64,000 nucleotides of DNA from JAVBTR01 sp031556065 (lineage in GTDB: Bacteria; Bacillota; Clostridia; Christensenellales; Aristaeellaceae), in the NCBI GenBank assembly GCA_031556065.1, contig JAVBTR010000017.1, positions 6,142 to 70,141 on the forward strand. Reading direction: 5' to 3'. The stretch's first letter is position 1. Each line of letters begins with the position of its first letter. Position numbers and translations under genes: made by a program. The notes beneath the pieces were generated by a model, which saw only the letters and a list, made by a program, of their open reading frames with translations, had not been told where the DNA came from and did not search any database. Shown here piece by piece: positions 44,509-52,918 of the stretch.

Positions 44509-45297
44509 ATGAGGCTGGGTGTATGCACAGCGTTGGATAATGTTGCTTTAGCCGCGCAGGCAGGCTTTGAATATGTGGAATGCGCGCTTAATCAATTGAT
44601 GAGAATTTCAGCAAAAGAATTCGAGGAGATACTTGAAAGAGCCCCCGATTTCCCTATTCCGGTAAGTAAATCCAACTGCTTTTTACCAGGGAATCTGCCT
44701 GTGACCGGCCCCGACGTAGACGAAGCGCAAATTCGGGCGTATCTGAATGAAGCGTTCTCCCGTGCGCATCGTTTAGGGGTTCATCTTGTGGTATTTGGAA
44801 GCGGAGGCTCCAGAAAGGTTCCGGAAGGTTTTGCGCATGAAGCCGCTTGGCGGCAGATTGCCAGTTTTCTTTGCCATGCGGGCGAATTCGGGGAAAAGTA
44901 TGGTATCGATATTGCTATCGAACCCCTGCAGCGGCGTGAATGCAATATTTTGAACTATGTTGCGGAAGCTACCATATTAGCGGCGCTGGTGAATCATTCG
45001 CGTGTTGGCGTTTTGGGGGATCGTTTTCACATGTTGGCTGGGCAGGAATCTTTAGAAGCGCTTAGCCAGGCGGGGGCGTTGCTGAAACATATGCATATCA
45101 GCCGCAGCCTGACTGATATGAGCGGGCGGGTATACCCGGCGCCGGAGGATGGAGCGGATTACCATGCGCTGTTTCATACCCTTAGGGCCATGGGTTATAC
45201 CGGGGATATCAGCGTGGAAGCTGATACGGCGGATTTTATAGGGGACAGCCGCTTGGCGGTGCAACGCTTAAAGCAAGAAATGAGAGATGATTTATGA
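44509..45297 (+). CDS. Sugar phosphate isomerase/epimerase-like TIM barrel
   Basis: A 262-aa xylose isomerase-like (AP endonuclease 2-type) TIM barrel. FEYVECALNQLMRI, a Glu-rich VFGSGGSRKVPEGF, IAIEPLQRRECNILNY and ISVEADTAD match the metal-binding strand ends of this fold. ATGA overlap with the next similar gene. Acts in the cytosol on a sugar or its keto form; no exact reaction can be named. Confidence 0.85.
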   Translation: MRLGVCTALDNVALAAQAGFEYVECALNQLMRISAKEFEEILERAPDFPIPVSKSNCFLPGNLPVTGPDVDEAQIRAYLNEAFSRAHRLGVHLVVFGSGGSRKVPEGFAHEAAWRQIASFLCHAGEFGEKYGIDIAIEPLQRRECNILNYVAEATILAALVNHSRVGVLGDRFHMLAGQESLEALSQAGALLKHMHISRSLTDMSGRVYPAPEDGADYHALFHTLRAMGYTGDISVEADTADFIGDSRLAVQRLKQEMRDDL

Positions 45298-46058
45298 ATA
45301 TCGGTGCACAGACCTATACCATTCGGATGTTTATGCAAAACGAACGGGATTTTTGTCAATCCATGGCGCGGATTGCAGGAATCGGCTACAAGTATATTCA
45401 GCTTTCGGGCATAACGCCACTCAACCCGCAAGTAATCCGGGATGTGTGCGATGAAAACGGCCTAAAAATTGTGCTTACCCACACAAAAATGGATATCATC
45501 GGCGATGTTGACAGCGTTATCAAATATCATTCCATCCTGGGCTGTAAATATATCGGCATTGGCGGCAGCGGTGAAAAATACCGTTATCCCGGCTGGGTTT
45601 CCTGCTTTGCCGCTGACTACGCAGAACCTGCGCGAGTGATGAAAGAAGCAGGATTTCGCTTCATGTACCATACCCATTCAGATGAATGGGCAAAGCTGCC
45701 GGATGGGCGCCTTATTTTGGATGGCCTGCTGGAGGGTATGCCGGAAGATTTGATGGGGATCACGCTGGATTTGTACTGGCTGCAATATGCCGGGGCCAAT
45801 GTGCATAAATGGATTGAAAAACTGCAAAACCGCTTGCAGTGCGTTCATTTTAAGGATCTGGCCATTAGGGGAAACCAGCAGGTGATGGCCCCCGTGGGCG
45901 AAGGCAATATGGATTATACCGGCATTTTTGAACTGCTGAAGAAACTGGGAAAGACGGAGTTTGCCTTGGTAGAACAGGATGATTGCTATGGCCGTGATCC
46001 TTTCGACTGCCTGGCTTCCAGTTATCGGTACCTGAAAAAATTTGAGAACGAGAGATAA
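45294..46058 (+). CDS. Second sugar isomerase/epimerase-like TIM barrel
   Basis: A 254-aa xylose isomerase-like protein: NIGAQTYTIR, KYIQLSGITPLNP, MYHTHSDEWAKL, ITLDLYWLQYAG and VEQDDCYG. It resembles the inosose dehydratase/3-keto-sugar epimerase style (YcjR-like) more than the preceding gene. Coupled by ATGA to gene 44509 and followed by GH4. A partner in oxidation, epimerisation or elimination of the sugar ring is inferred from context. Confidence 0.85.
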   Translation: MNIGAQTYTIRMFMQNERDFCQSMARIAGIGYKYIQLSGITPLNPQVIRDVCDENGLKIVLTHTKMDIIGDVDSVIKYHSILGCKYIGIGGSGEKYRYPGWVSCFAADYAEPARVMKEAGFRFMYHTHSDEWAKLPDGRLILDGLLEGMPEDLMGITLDLYWLQYAGANVHKWIEKLQNRLQCVHFKDLAIRGNQQVMAPVGEGNMDYTGIFELLKKLGKTEFALVEQDDCYGRDPFDCLASSYRYLKKFENER

Positions 46059-46071
46059 GGAGGAGCCCGTA

Positions 46072-47475
46072 ATGAAAACGAGTTACAACCGGGAAAAAGA
46101 CATTCGCATCGCATATATCGGCGGCGGCAGTCGCGGCTGGGCTTGGGGTTTTATGGCGGATTTGGCGATGGATGGGGCGATGGAAGGCGAGGTTCGCCTC
46201 TACGATATCGATCAGGACGCTGCGCAAAAGAATGCCGTTATCGGGAAGTTGACAGCAGAACACGCAGAGGCCCAGTCTCACTGGCGCTATACTGTGGCAG
46301 CCAGCTTGAAAGAAGCGCTGACAGGCGTTGACTTTGTAGTCATCTCCATTCTGCCGGGCACCTTTGCGGAAATGATGAGCGATGTGCATGCGCCTGAAAA
46401 ATACGGCGTTTACCAATCTGTGGGGGATTCTATCGGCCCCGGAGGGTTCATGCGTTCGCTGCGCACGATTCCGATGTATGTCGAAATCGCGGAGGCGATT
46501 CGAGATTATGCGCCGCAGGCATGGGTGATTAGTTATACCAATCCTATGACGCTTTGCATTGCTGCGCTGTACGACGCTTTCCCTCAAATCAAAGCCTTTG
46601 GCTGCTGCCATGAGGTGTTTGGCACACAAAAGCTCTTGGCCGCGATGCTTGAGGATATGGAGGGAATAACGGATGTGCCGCGCCAGGATATTGATATCAC
46701 GGTTCAGGGTATCAATCATTTTACCTGGCTGACTACCGCTTCCTATAATGGGATGGATCTATTCCCATTATATCGAAGTTTCTGTTCAAAATATTATGAA
46801 ACAGGTTTCCTCAAGGGCAAGGATGGCAATTGGATGAACGATTCCTTTGCGTCCTCCCATCGTGTAAAGTTTGATCTGTTCCTGCGTTACGGAAAAATCG
46901 CCGCGGCAGGCGATCGGCACTTGGCAGAGTTCATGCCTCCCTGGTATCTGCGTGACCCGCAAACGGTACGGGAATGGGGGTTTGGCTTGACGACGGTGGA
47001 TTGGCGCTTGGGCGATTTGGAGCGGCGTCTGGCACGCGGAAACCGCCTGCTCAACGGTGAAGAAAACCTGCCCTTTAACGGCTCTGGCGAGGAAGGGCAT
47101 CTGATGCTCAAAGCATTGCTGGGTATGGGAGAAATGGTGACTAACGTCAATCTGCCAAACAATGGACAGATTCCGAACCTGCCCCATGGCGCCATAGTAG
47201 AAACCAACGCATTGTTCCGCCGCAATCAGATTTTACCTGTCTGTGCGGGGGAAATGGATGGCAATATCCAAGCGCTGGTGACGCGGCATGTGATTAATCA
47301 GCAAAACACACTAAGAGCTGCGCGTACCTGTGATGCGGACTTGGCCTTTACCACCTTTATGAACGACCCGCTGATGGGCAATGTGAGCCTTAAAGATGGG
47401 CAACGGTTGTTCCATGATATGATTCGGGCGCAGCGTAAGTATCTGCCGGATGGCTGGAGGAATAGTAACGCTTAA
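46072..47475 (+). CDS. GH4 family NAD-dependent glycosidase
   Basis: GH4 enzymes cleave alpha- or beta-glycosides (often galactosides, glucuronides or 6-phosphoglucosides) by NAD+ oxidation at C3, elimination and re-addition. The 467-aa protein has the Rossmann AYIGGGSRGWAWG, NPMTLCIAALYD, the metal-binding Cys region FGCCHEVFG and INHFTWL, and VINQQNTLRAARTCD. GGAGGAG precedes ATG 46072; a longer frame from 46042 overlaps the previous gene. Co-transcribed with the Gfo/Idh protein and epimerases. Confidence 0.9.
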   Translation: MKTSYNREKDIRIAYIGGGSRGWAWGFMADLAMDGAMEGEVRLYDIDQDAAQKNAVIGKLTAEHAEAQSHWRYTVAASLKEALTGVDFVVISILPGTFAEMMSDVHAPEKYGVYQSVGDSIGPGGFMRSLRTIPMYVEIAEAIRDYAPQAWVISYTNPMTLCIAALYDAFPQIKAFGCCHEVFGTQKLLAAMLEDMEGITDVPRQDIDITVQGINHFTWLTTASYNGMDLFPLYRSFCSKYYETGFLKGKDGNWMNDSFASSHRVKFDLFLRYGKIAAAGDRHLAEFMPPWYLRDPQTVREWGFGLTTVDWRLGDLERRLARGNRLLNGEENLPFNGSGEEGHLMLKALLGMGEMVTNVNLPNNGQIPNLPHGAIVETNALFRRNQILPVCAGEMDGNIQALVTRHVINQQNTLRAARTCDADLAFTTFMNDPLMGNVSLKDGQRLFHDMIRAQRKYLPDGWRNSNA

Positions 47476-47491
47476 GCAAAGGTGTGTTAAT

Positions 47492-48361
47492 GTGGATAAA
47501 ACCAGCACAGAACATAAAAATATTGGTGTTTTGTTGATTGCTTTGGCCGGAATATTTTGGAGCTTCGGCGGTGTTTTAAGTAAATATACCACATGGAATG
47601 CACTTACATTAGCAGGCTTCCGCTCGCTTATTGGCATGATACTTTTAGGCACGATGCGTAAAAGTTTCCGTATCGTGAACCAGAAAGCAACCTGGATTGG
47701 CGCGATGGGTGTATTAGCGACCTCGATACTGTTTATGATGGCCAACAAGCTGACCAGCGCAGCTAATGCCATCGTGTTACAGTACGCCATGCCCATTTTC
47801 GTTGTGATATATCAATTGGTAATGAAAAGACACAAACCCTCGCGTCTCCAAAGCGTAACCATTCTTATTGTGCTAATGGGTGTAGTGCTTTGCTTTTGCC
47901 AGGGATTCACAGGCGGAAGCTTGGTGGGAAATGCCTTGGCGCTTTGTTCGGCGCTCTCATGGGCGATTGTATTTCTGGCTGCTAGAGAGCCAGGCTGCGA
48001 TGTATTGAATTATAGCTTCCAAGGCAACTTGCTGGGATGCCTGTTATTAATCAATGTACCTTTTGATGCAAACGTCGATTTTTCATCACCGATCCCATGG
48101 CTGATTGCATTGGCACTTGGCCTTTGCCTTGGCATTGGGTACCTTTGTTTTAGTCTGGGTATGCGCAGAGGCGTTTCCTCGGTGACTGCGGCGATTGTTG
48201 CCAATATTGAGCCCATTCTCAATCCCGCCTGGTGCTTCTTAATACTGGGCGAATACCCGGGTCATTTATCGATGGCAGGCGCATTGATAGTGCTAATAGC
48301 GGTTACGGCGTATAGTGTTTTCGCAGGCAGGGAAACGCAAAGTTCGGCGCAGCAAGCGTAA
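47492..48361 (+). CDS. EamA/DMT superfamily transporter
   Basis: A 289-aa protein with ten hydrophobic segments in two EamA repeats (WSFGGVLSKYTTWNALTL and SSVTAAIVANIEPILNPAWC). The frame opens in the end of GH4 at 47450, but AAAGGTG with 7-nt spacing to GTG 47492 is a better start. Its role could be export of a product or uptake of an aglycone. Substrate unknown. Confidence 0.85.
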   Translation: MDKTSTEHKNIGVLLIALAGIFWSFGGVLSKYTTWNALTLAGFRSLIGMILLGTMRKSFRIVNQKATWIGAMGVLATSILFMMANKLTSAANAIVLQYAMPIFVVIYQLVMKRHKPSRLQSVTILIVLMGVVLCFCQGFTGGSLVGNALALCSALSWAIVFLAAREPGCDVLNYSFQGNLLGCLLLINVPFDANVDFSSPIPWLIALALGLCLGIGYLCFSLGMRRGVSSVTAAIVANIEPILNPAWCFLILGEYPGHLSMAGALIVLIAVTAYSVFAGRETQSSAQQA

Positions 48362-48384
48362 AATATCAACGGAGGCGGGTTATA

Positions 48385-50196
48385 ATGAATACATGGCGTT
48401 ATTCTGAAACACGCGAGGATATGGAAGTATTTTCAAACTTGATTTTGACAGCTTCAGTTGAAAAGAAACCATTGGAAGATGAAGTGTGGGAGTATCAATT
48501 CTCGCTTAAATGGGATGCGGCGCAGATTCATGAAAAAGAGGAAAAGATTATGCTGCGCTGGGAATTTCCATGTATTGATGCGCAATACATGTGGCATCCC
48601 AATGCCCGTGAGAGCCGTGTTTTAAACAGTGAATGGATGCTGAATTATTGTTCCATGCTTACGCTATCAGCGCCAATGGCCGTTATATATAACGCCGCTG
48701 GGCAAAACACATACACCATGGCCATGGATGAAGTGAAAAAAGTAAGCAGCCTGCACATGGGTGTGCAAGAGGACAGTAAAGTGATTGCGGCAAAAGTCAT
48801 CTTGGATTTGCGGCAGTTCGTCGGTCAGAACAGCCTTCTGCTTCGTGTTTATATCGACAAGCGAAGGCTTCCCTTCCATCAAACAATAAACGATGTGCGG
48901 CTATGGTGGGAGAAGGTGTTGCCGGGTTCTCCTGCCATTATACCGGAAAACGCAAAGCTTCCCGTTTACTCCACCTGGTATAATTTTCACCGGGACGTGA
49001 ATGCGGTAATGCTGGAAAAGGAATGCAGGCTTGCGCGGAATATGGGGATGCATACCATCATTTTGGATGATGGCTGGAATACGGAGGTAAGCCATGGCAA
49101 CTATGGCTATACTGGCGATTGGGAAGTATGTAAAAAGAAATTTCCCGATATGCGGGCACATGTTAAACGGGTACACGATCTCGGCATGAAGTATATGTTG
49201 TGGTTTAGTGTGCCCTATATGGGTTATTATGCAAAGCGCTGGCCGCAATTTAAAGATAAAATATTATATGAGATACCGCGTCATGCTGCGGGCGTACTCG
49301 ACCCCCGTTACCCAGAGGTGAGGGAATACTTAACAGAAATATACGCGCATGCCGTTCGTGAATTTGACATAGACGGGTTGAAGCTTGACTTTATTGATCA
49401 GTTTGCGGCTAAAGAGAATGATCAAATCAAACCTGGAATGGATTATCTATGTGTTCAGGAAGCGGTAGACCGCCTTTTGACGGGGATCTGCGATCGCTTG
49501 CGCGCGTTGAAACCGGATATTTTGATTGAGTTCCGTCAGAGTTATATCGGTCCTGCCATGCGCCGCTTTGGCAACATGTTTCGCGTGGGTGATTGTGCCA
49601 TGGATATTACCAAGAACCGCGTTAATCTGGTGGATTTGCGCCTGATGATGGGCGGCAGTGCCTGCCATAGCGATATGCTCTGTTGGGGGGACGAGGAAAC
49701 GGCGGAGAATGCTGCGTTGCAAATATTGAACAGTCTGTTCGGTGTTATCCAGTTTTCGCAAATAATCCATCAGATGCCTGCGATTCACAAAGAAATGGCG
49801 GCTTTCTGGCTTGGGTTTGCGATTGAAAACAGGCGGCTTTTGCTGGAGTCACAATTCATTCCGTTGGAGCCGAATTATCTCTACCCTGTCATTCAAGCGC
49901 AGGATGAAAGAGAAGCAATCATCGGTGTGTACGCGACAAACAAAATCATAGATATAAATACTGTGTTAGAGCGTATTCAGATAATTAACGCAACAAAAGC
50001 GGCGCATGTATATTTGCGATTTTCAGAATGCGCGCAAGTATTTATAACAAGCTATGATGTGCTGGGCAGGGAGGTTTTAAGTGAAAGTAAGTATACTGAC
50101 GCGGGGATTCTTAAACTCTGCGTACCATGCAGCGGGCTATTGGTCATCAAAAGGAATAACATAGATGAGGAGGGATGCTGTGAGCCTTTTAACTAA
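48385..50196 (+). CDS. GH36/melibiase-like alpha-glycosidase
   Basis: A 603-aa cytosolic clan GH-D-like enzyme. N-terminal beta-sandwich, then a TIM barrel: STWYNFHRDVN, ILDDGWNTEV, MLWFSVPYMGY, GLKLDFIDQF (nucleophile Asp in the KxD motif) and FRVGDCAMDITKN (likely acid/base region). Alpha-galactosidase is the commonest activity of the fold. CGGAGG precedes the ATG. The 3' end is followed by a broken duplicate of a serine hydrolase start. Confidence 0.85.
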   Translation: MNTWRYSETREDMEVFSNLILTASVEKKPLEDEVWEYQFSLKWDAAQIHEKEEKIMLRWEFPCIDAQYMWHPNARESRVLNSEWMLNYCSMLTLSAPMAVIYNAAGQNTYTMAMDEVKKVSSLHMGVQEDSKVIAAKVILDLRQFVGQNSLLLRVYIDKRRLPFHQTINDVRLWWEKVLPGSPAIIPENAKLPVYSTWYNFHRDVNAVMLEKECRLARNMGMHTIILDDGWNTEVSHGNYGYTGDWEVCKKKFPDMRAHVKRVHDLGMKYMLWFSVPYMGYYAKRWPQFKDKILYEIPRHAAGVLDPRYPEVREYLTEIYAHAVREFDIDGLKLDFIDQFAAKENDQIKPGMDYLCVQEAVDRLLTGICDRLRALKPDILIEFRQSYIGPAMRRFGNMFRVGDCAMDITKNRVNLVDLRLMMGGSACHSDMLCWGDEETAENAALQILNSLFGVIQFSQIIHQMPAIHKEMAAFWLGFAIENRRLLLESQFIPLEPNYLYPVIQAQDEREAIIGVYATNKIIDINTVLERIQIINATKAAHVYLRFSECAQVFITSYDVLGREVLSESKYTDAGILKLCVPCSGLLVIKRNNIDEEGCCEPFN

Positions 50197-50320
50197 TTTA
50201 TCGGGGCCATCAAACAGCAGGGCCTCAACGGCGATTCCATAGCTGAAATCAAAGGTGATGGTGATGCGGTAGGGATGCAGCTGCAACCGGCAAGCGCCTG
50301 CCAAAATTCGCACCCCGAAC
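50180..50320 (+). pseudogene. Broken 5' end of a serine hydrolase gene, duplicate of the gene at 51758
   Basis: From the GTG at 50180 the sequence GTGAGCCTTTTAACTAATTT and the following 110 bp match the first 47 codons of the gene at 51758 (SEAIKQQGLN, EIKGDGDVEEMQLQPASACQ), including its upstream GAGGAGG and AACATA block. A frame disruption follows and the rest of the gene is missing. The copy lies between the GH36 gene and the inserted phosphoesterase, so it marks a recombination scar. Confidence 0.75.
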
Positions 50321-50478
50321 CGTGATTCCTTCATCGGTGTTTTGTGCTGCTGACTTGCTTCCTAGACAGAACGCTTTCACGGTGTTGGCTGAAAGGTTGG
50401 GCGCATTTGCAATATGCGTACATGGGTTTTCATGCATGGCATTTACAAACGAGTTTTAAAAGCGAAAGAAGGTATCTT

Positions 50479-51588
50479 ATGGAACTGGATTTTAAAGTAG
50501 CAGCGGATTATCTTACGACACTGGTCAATCACCCCAAAACGCCTGATGAAGTACAGGATAAAGAAAACATATTTTATAAATGGGATAGTTCCCATCCATA
50601 TTCTTCGGATGTTTACGCGGCAAGTCTTGAAAAAGATCCGACGATGGATTTTGTCATTCTCAATTTTGCAGATATCCAATGCCATGACGGAGAAGCTTTC
50701 AGCGAAATCGGCGAGTTTGCGGAAGAAACCATGGGCAAGCTGATTGCACAGACAAAGCCTGACCTGATTACTTTCACCGGGGATAATGCCTTTGACCCGT
50801 TTGCGTACCTTCGGCTTATACGTTTTATTGATGCATATAACATTCCGTGGGCAGCTGTTATGGGCAATGCAGACCATAAAGGCATTGTAAGTGAGTTCTG
50901 GGCAGCATACCAGATGGCACAGGCAAAGAACAGCCTTTTTGACTACGGGCCGGAAAATATGGGTTACGGTAACTACATTATCAACATAAAGGAAAACGGA
51001 AAGACGATTCATACTGTTTTTATGATGGATACGCATTATAAAGACGAAACGCAGGGAGAAAGACGGGACCATCTGTGGGATAACCAGATTGAATGGTACA
51101 AATGGACTGTAAACGGTATAGCTGCACAAGCCGGATATGTTGTGCCCAGCACGGCAATTATGCATATACCGGTTCCGGAATACCAGGATGCCTGGTATAG
51201 CATATACGACAAAGACACAAAGACCCTTGCGCCCGAATACAAGGACCTGCCGTTCAACAAAGTACATGAAGCCTTCTGCACTCCGAAATTCAACAACGGT
51301 TTTTTCGCTTTGTGCAAAGAGCTCGGCAGTACCAAAACCATAGTATGCGGCCATGACCATACTAACTGCTTTGCAATTCCTTATGAAGGCATTACGCTTA
51401 CCTATGCGATGAAAACAGGCTGCGGCTGTTATTGGGAACAGGAGACAAACGGCGGTACAACATTAGCGGTAAGTTCAGATGGTCAGGCAAAAGTCAGCTT
51501 CCACTACATTGATCCGGCAAAATCAAAGGTGAAGAAATTTGCACTGGATTATTACAATATAAATCTGTATAAGCGCAAGGAAGACTGA
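50479..51588 (+). CDS. Metallophosphoesterase-like protein with altered motifs
   Basis: A 369-aa protein of the calcineurin fold, more distant than the other three island paralogues. DxH is changed to ADIQCHD, GDxxG is TGDNAFD, the GNHD signature reads MGNADHKG, while MHIPVPE and VCGHDHTN are intact. The loss of the first-motif His and the His of GNHD suggests altered metal binding or a non-catalytic role. ATG 50479 follows AAGAAGG; the longer frame from 50344 is not used. It sits between duplicated gene fragments. Confidence 0.75.
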   Translation: MELDFKVAADYLTTLVNHPKTPDEVQDKENIFYKWDSSHPYSSDVYAASLEKDPTMDFVILNFADIQCHDGEAFSEIGEFAEETMGKLIAQTKPDLITFTGDNAFDPFAYLRLIRFIDAYNIPWAAVMGNADHKGIVSEFWAAYQMAQAKNSLFDYGPENMGYGNYIINIKENGKTIHTVFMMDTHYKDETQGERRDHLWDNQIEWYKWTVNGIAAQAGYVVPSTAIMHIPVPEYQDAWYSIYDKDTKTLAPEYKDLPFNKVHEAFCTPKFNNGFFALCKELGSTKTIVCGHDHTNCFAIPYEGITLTYAMKTGCGCYWEQETNGGTTLAVSSDGQAKVSFHYIDPAKSKVKKFALDYYNINLYKRKED

Positions 51589-51659
51589 AAAACCTACAGG
51601 AGCCAACAACCAATGTTCCTTTAGGCAGTGCCCGCGGCAGGGTTCGCATCCAATCATTT

Positions 51660-51752
51660 TGGGGGCCAAGATAAGCTGCATGAGCCTCGGAAATGGAGCC
51701 CTGGTATCTGCTGCTATTTGCCATCAAAGTTAGCAACATAAACGAGGAGGTT
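51660..51752 (+). pseudogene. Possible relic of a GH36 3' end
   Basis: In one frame the sequence reads WYLLLFAIKVSNINEE, resembling the last residues of the 48385 product (SGLLVIKRNNIDEEG), directly before the ribosome binding site of the 51758 gene. Upstream of that the match dissolves. With the 50180 fragment it suggests that a GH36-serine hydrolase junction is present twice. Confidence 0.4.
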
Positions 51753-51757
51753 ATATT

Positions 51758-52621
51758 ATGAGCCGTTTTTTAGTCGATTTATCGGAGGCTATCAAACAAC
51801 AAGGCCTCAACATTTATTCCATCGCCGAAATCAAAGGGGATGGTGATGTGGAAGAGATGCAGCTGCAACCGGCAAGTGCCTGCCAGAATTCGTACTCCGT
51901 AGCCAAAGCTTTTTGTGTTACTGCCGTTGGTATGCTGTACGACCGTGGTATGCTTTCAACAGATGACCTTGTTTGCGACATATTGAAGGACGAATTGATT
52001 GAAAACATGGATGAACGTTGGCGCTTAGCTACAGTTGACATGGCGCTTTCCCACCAATTGGGCTTGCCGGGAAGCTTTCTGGATATTGACCGCCCCGGCG
52101 TTGAGGCCTTTGGTACCGATTACCTCAAATATATGTTCACCACACCGCTCGTCTGTTCCCCGGGAGAAACAAGGCGCTATACGGATGGCGCTTATTATCT
52201 GATTTCGCGGATTGTGGAAAAGGTGGCGGGCGAGCCGATAGATAATTTCCTGTGGCACGAACTGTTTACGCCGTTAGGGTTCAAAGAAATGGCTTGGAGC
52301 CGTTGCCCGATGGGTCATCCCATGGGTGCTACAGGATTGTATATCCGCACAGGCGATATGGTTAAGTTGGGCGCTATCTATCTTGGAGGCGGCGAATGGA
52401 AGGGGCATAGATATCTTTCAAAAGAATGGGTAGATATTGTCTTGAAACGCGGATATGAAATGCACATCCTTGATGAGGAAACCGGCGCATATGGCAAGGG
52501 CGGCATGCACGGGCAGAAGCTGATTGTGATGCCAAAACAGCAGCGCGTGTTTGCCTGTCACGGTAATGGCAATGGCTTGGGTGATGTTATTGAAAACTGT
52601 ATCGTTCATCACCAATGCTGA
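51758..52621 (+). CDS. Beta-lactamase-fold serine hydrolase, island paralogue 3
   Basis: A 287-aa cytosolic serine hydrolase. SxxK is SVAKAFCVTAVG; the second motif is RYTDGAYYLISR, as in the 33649 paralogue. C-terminus has GKGGMHGQKLIV in the place of KTG. GAGGAGG precedes the ATG. Last gene of the island before the transposase relic. Probably an esterase acting on a decorated sugar. Confidence 0.8.
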   Translation: MSRFLVDLSEAIKQQGLNIYSIAEIKGDGDVEEMQLQPASACQNSYSVAKAFCVTAVGMLYDRGMLSTDDLVCDILKDELIENMDERWRLATVDMALSHQLGLPGSFLDIDRPGVEAFGTDYLKYMFTTPLVCSPGETRRYTDGAYYLISRIVEKVAGEPIDNFLWHELFTPLGFKEMAWSRCPMGHPMGATGLYIRTGDMVKLGAIYLGGGEWKGHRYLSKEWVDIVLKRGYEMHILDEETGAYGKGGMHGQKLIVMPKQQRVFACHGNGNGLGDVIENCIVHHQC

Positions 52622-52749
52622 ACGCATCCGGAAACTTTTTTATCCTCGAATAATAAAAACAGACACCTTAATAAGCCGCAACTAGACTTGAGGCAAAAAA
52701 CCCCCTTGGTATTTTGTACCGAACCAGGAAAAATGGACATTGCAAGAAA

Positions 52750-52785
52750 GCCCCCAAACGTAGGATAATAATTACGATTGGGGGC
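52750..52785 (-). terminator. Stem-loop at the edge of the island
   Basis: GCCCCCAA pairs with TTGGGGGC, extended by CGTA/TACG after one mismatch. On the minus strand it ends in TTTCTT, so it may terminate the transposase transcript. It could also belong to a lost insertion element. Confidence 0.5.
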
Positions 52786-52792
52786 AATTTGT

Positions 52793-52918
52793 ATGAAAAA
52801 GAGAAGATATACACGAATAAGTATGTTGGAAACAGAAATCGAAGCAATATTGGCAATGTGGGTACTGTCAAGAATCTTTCGCAAAAAGGTCTCTGGTAGT
52901 ATGAAGTTAAACAGCTAG
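52793..52918 (+). CDS. Short unknown basic ORF, possible transposon relic
   Basis: A 41-codon frame starting MKKRRYTRISMLETEIEAIL after GGGGGCAATTTGT. It has a basic N-terminus like some transposase starts but no recognisable helix-turn-helix and no family match by eye. It overlaps the end of the IS256 relic, which lies on the other strand. Its expression is doubtful. Confidence 0.25.
   Translation: MKKRRYTRISMLETEIEAILAMWVLSRIFRKKVSGSMKLNS

Noticed and set aside
43337..46058. A complete C-glycoside cleaving DgpABC system
   Set aside because: The oxidoreductase and barrel proteins resemble it, but the small beta subunit (DgpB-like) was not found in any frame nearby.
50249..50437. Minus-strand frame reading NTVKAFCLGSKSAAQNTDEG
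   Set aside because: It overlaps the serine hydrolase relic on the other strand, has no ribosome binding site, and its KAFC resemblance to the SxxK helix is in the wrong strand.
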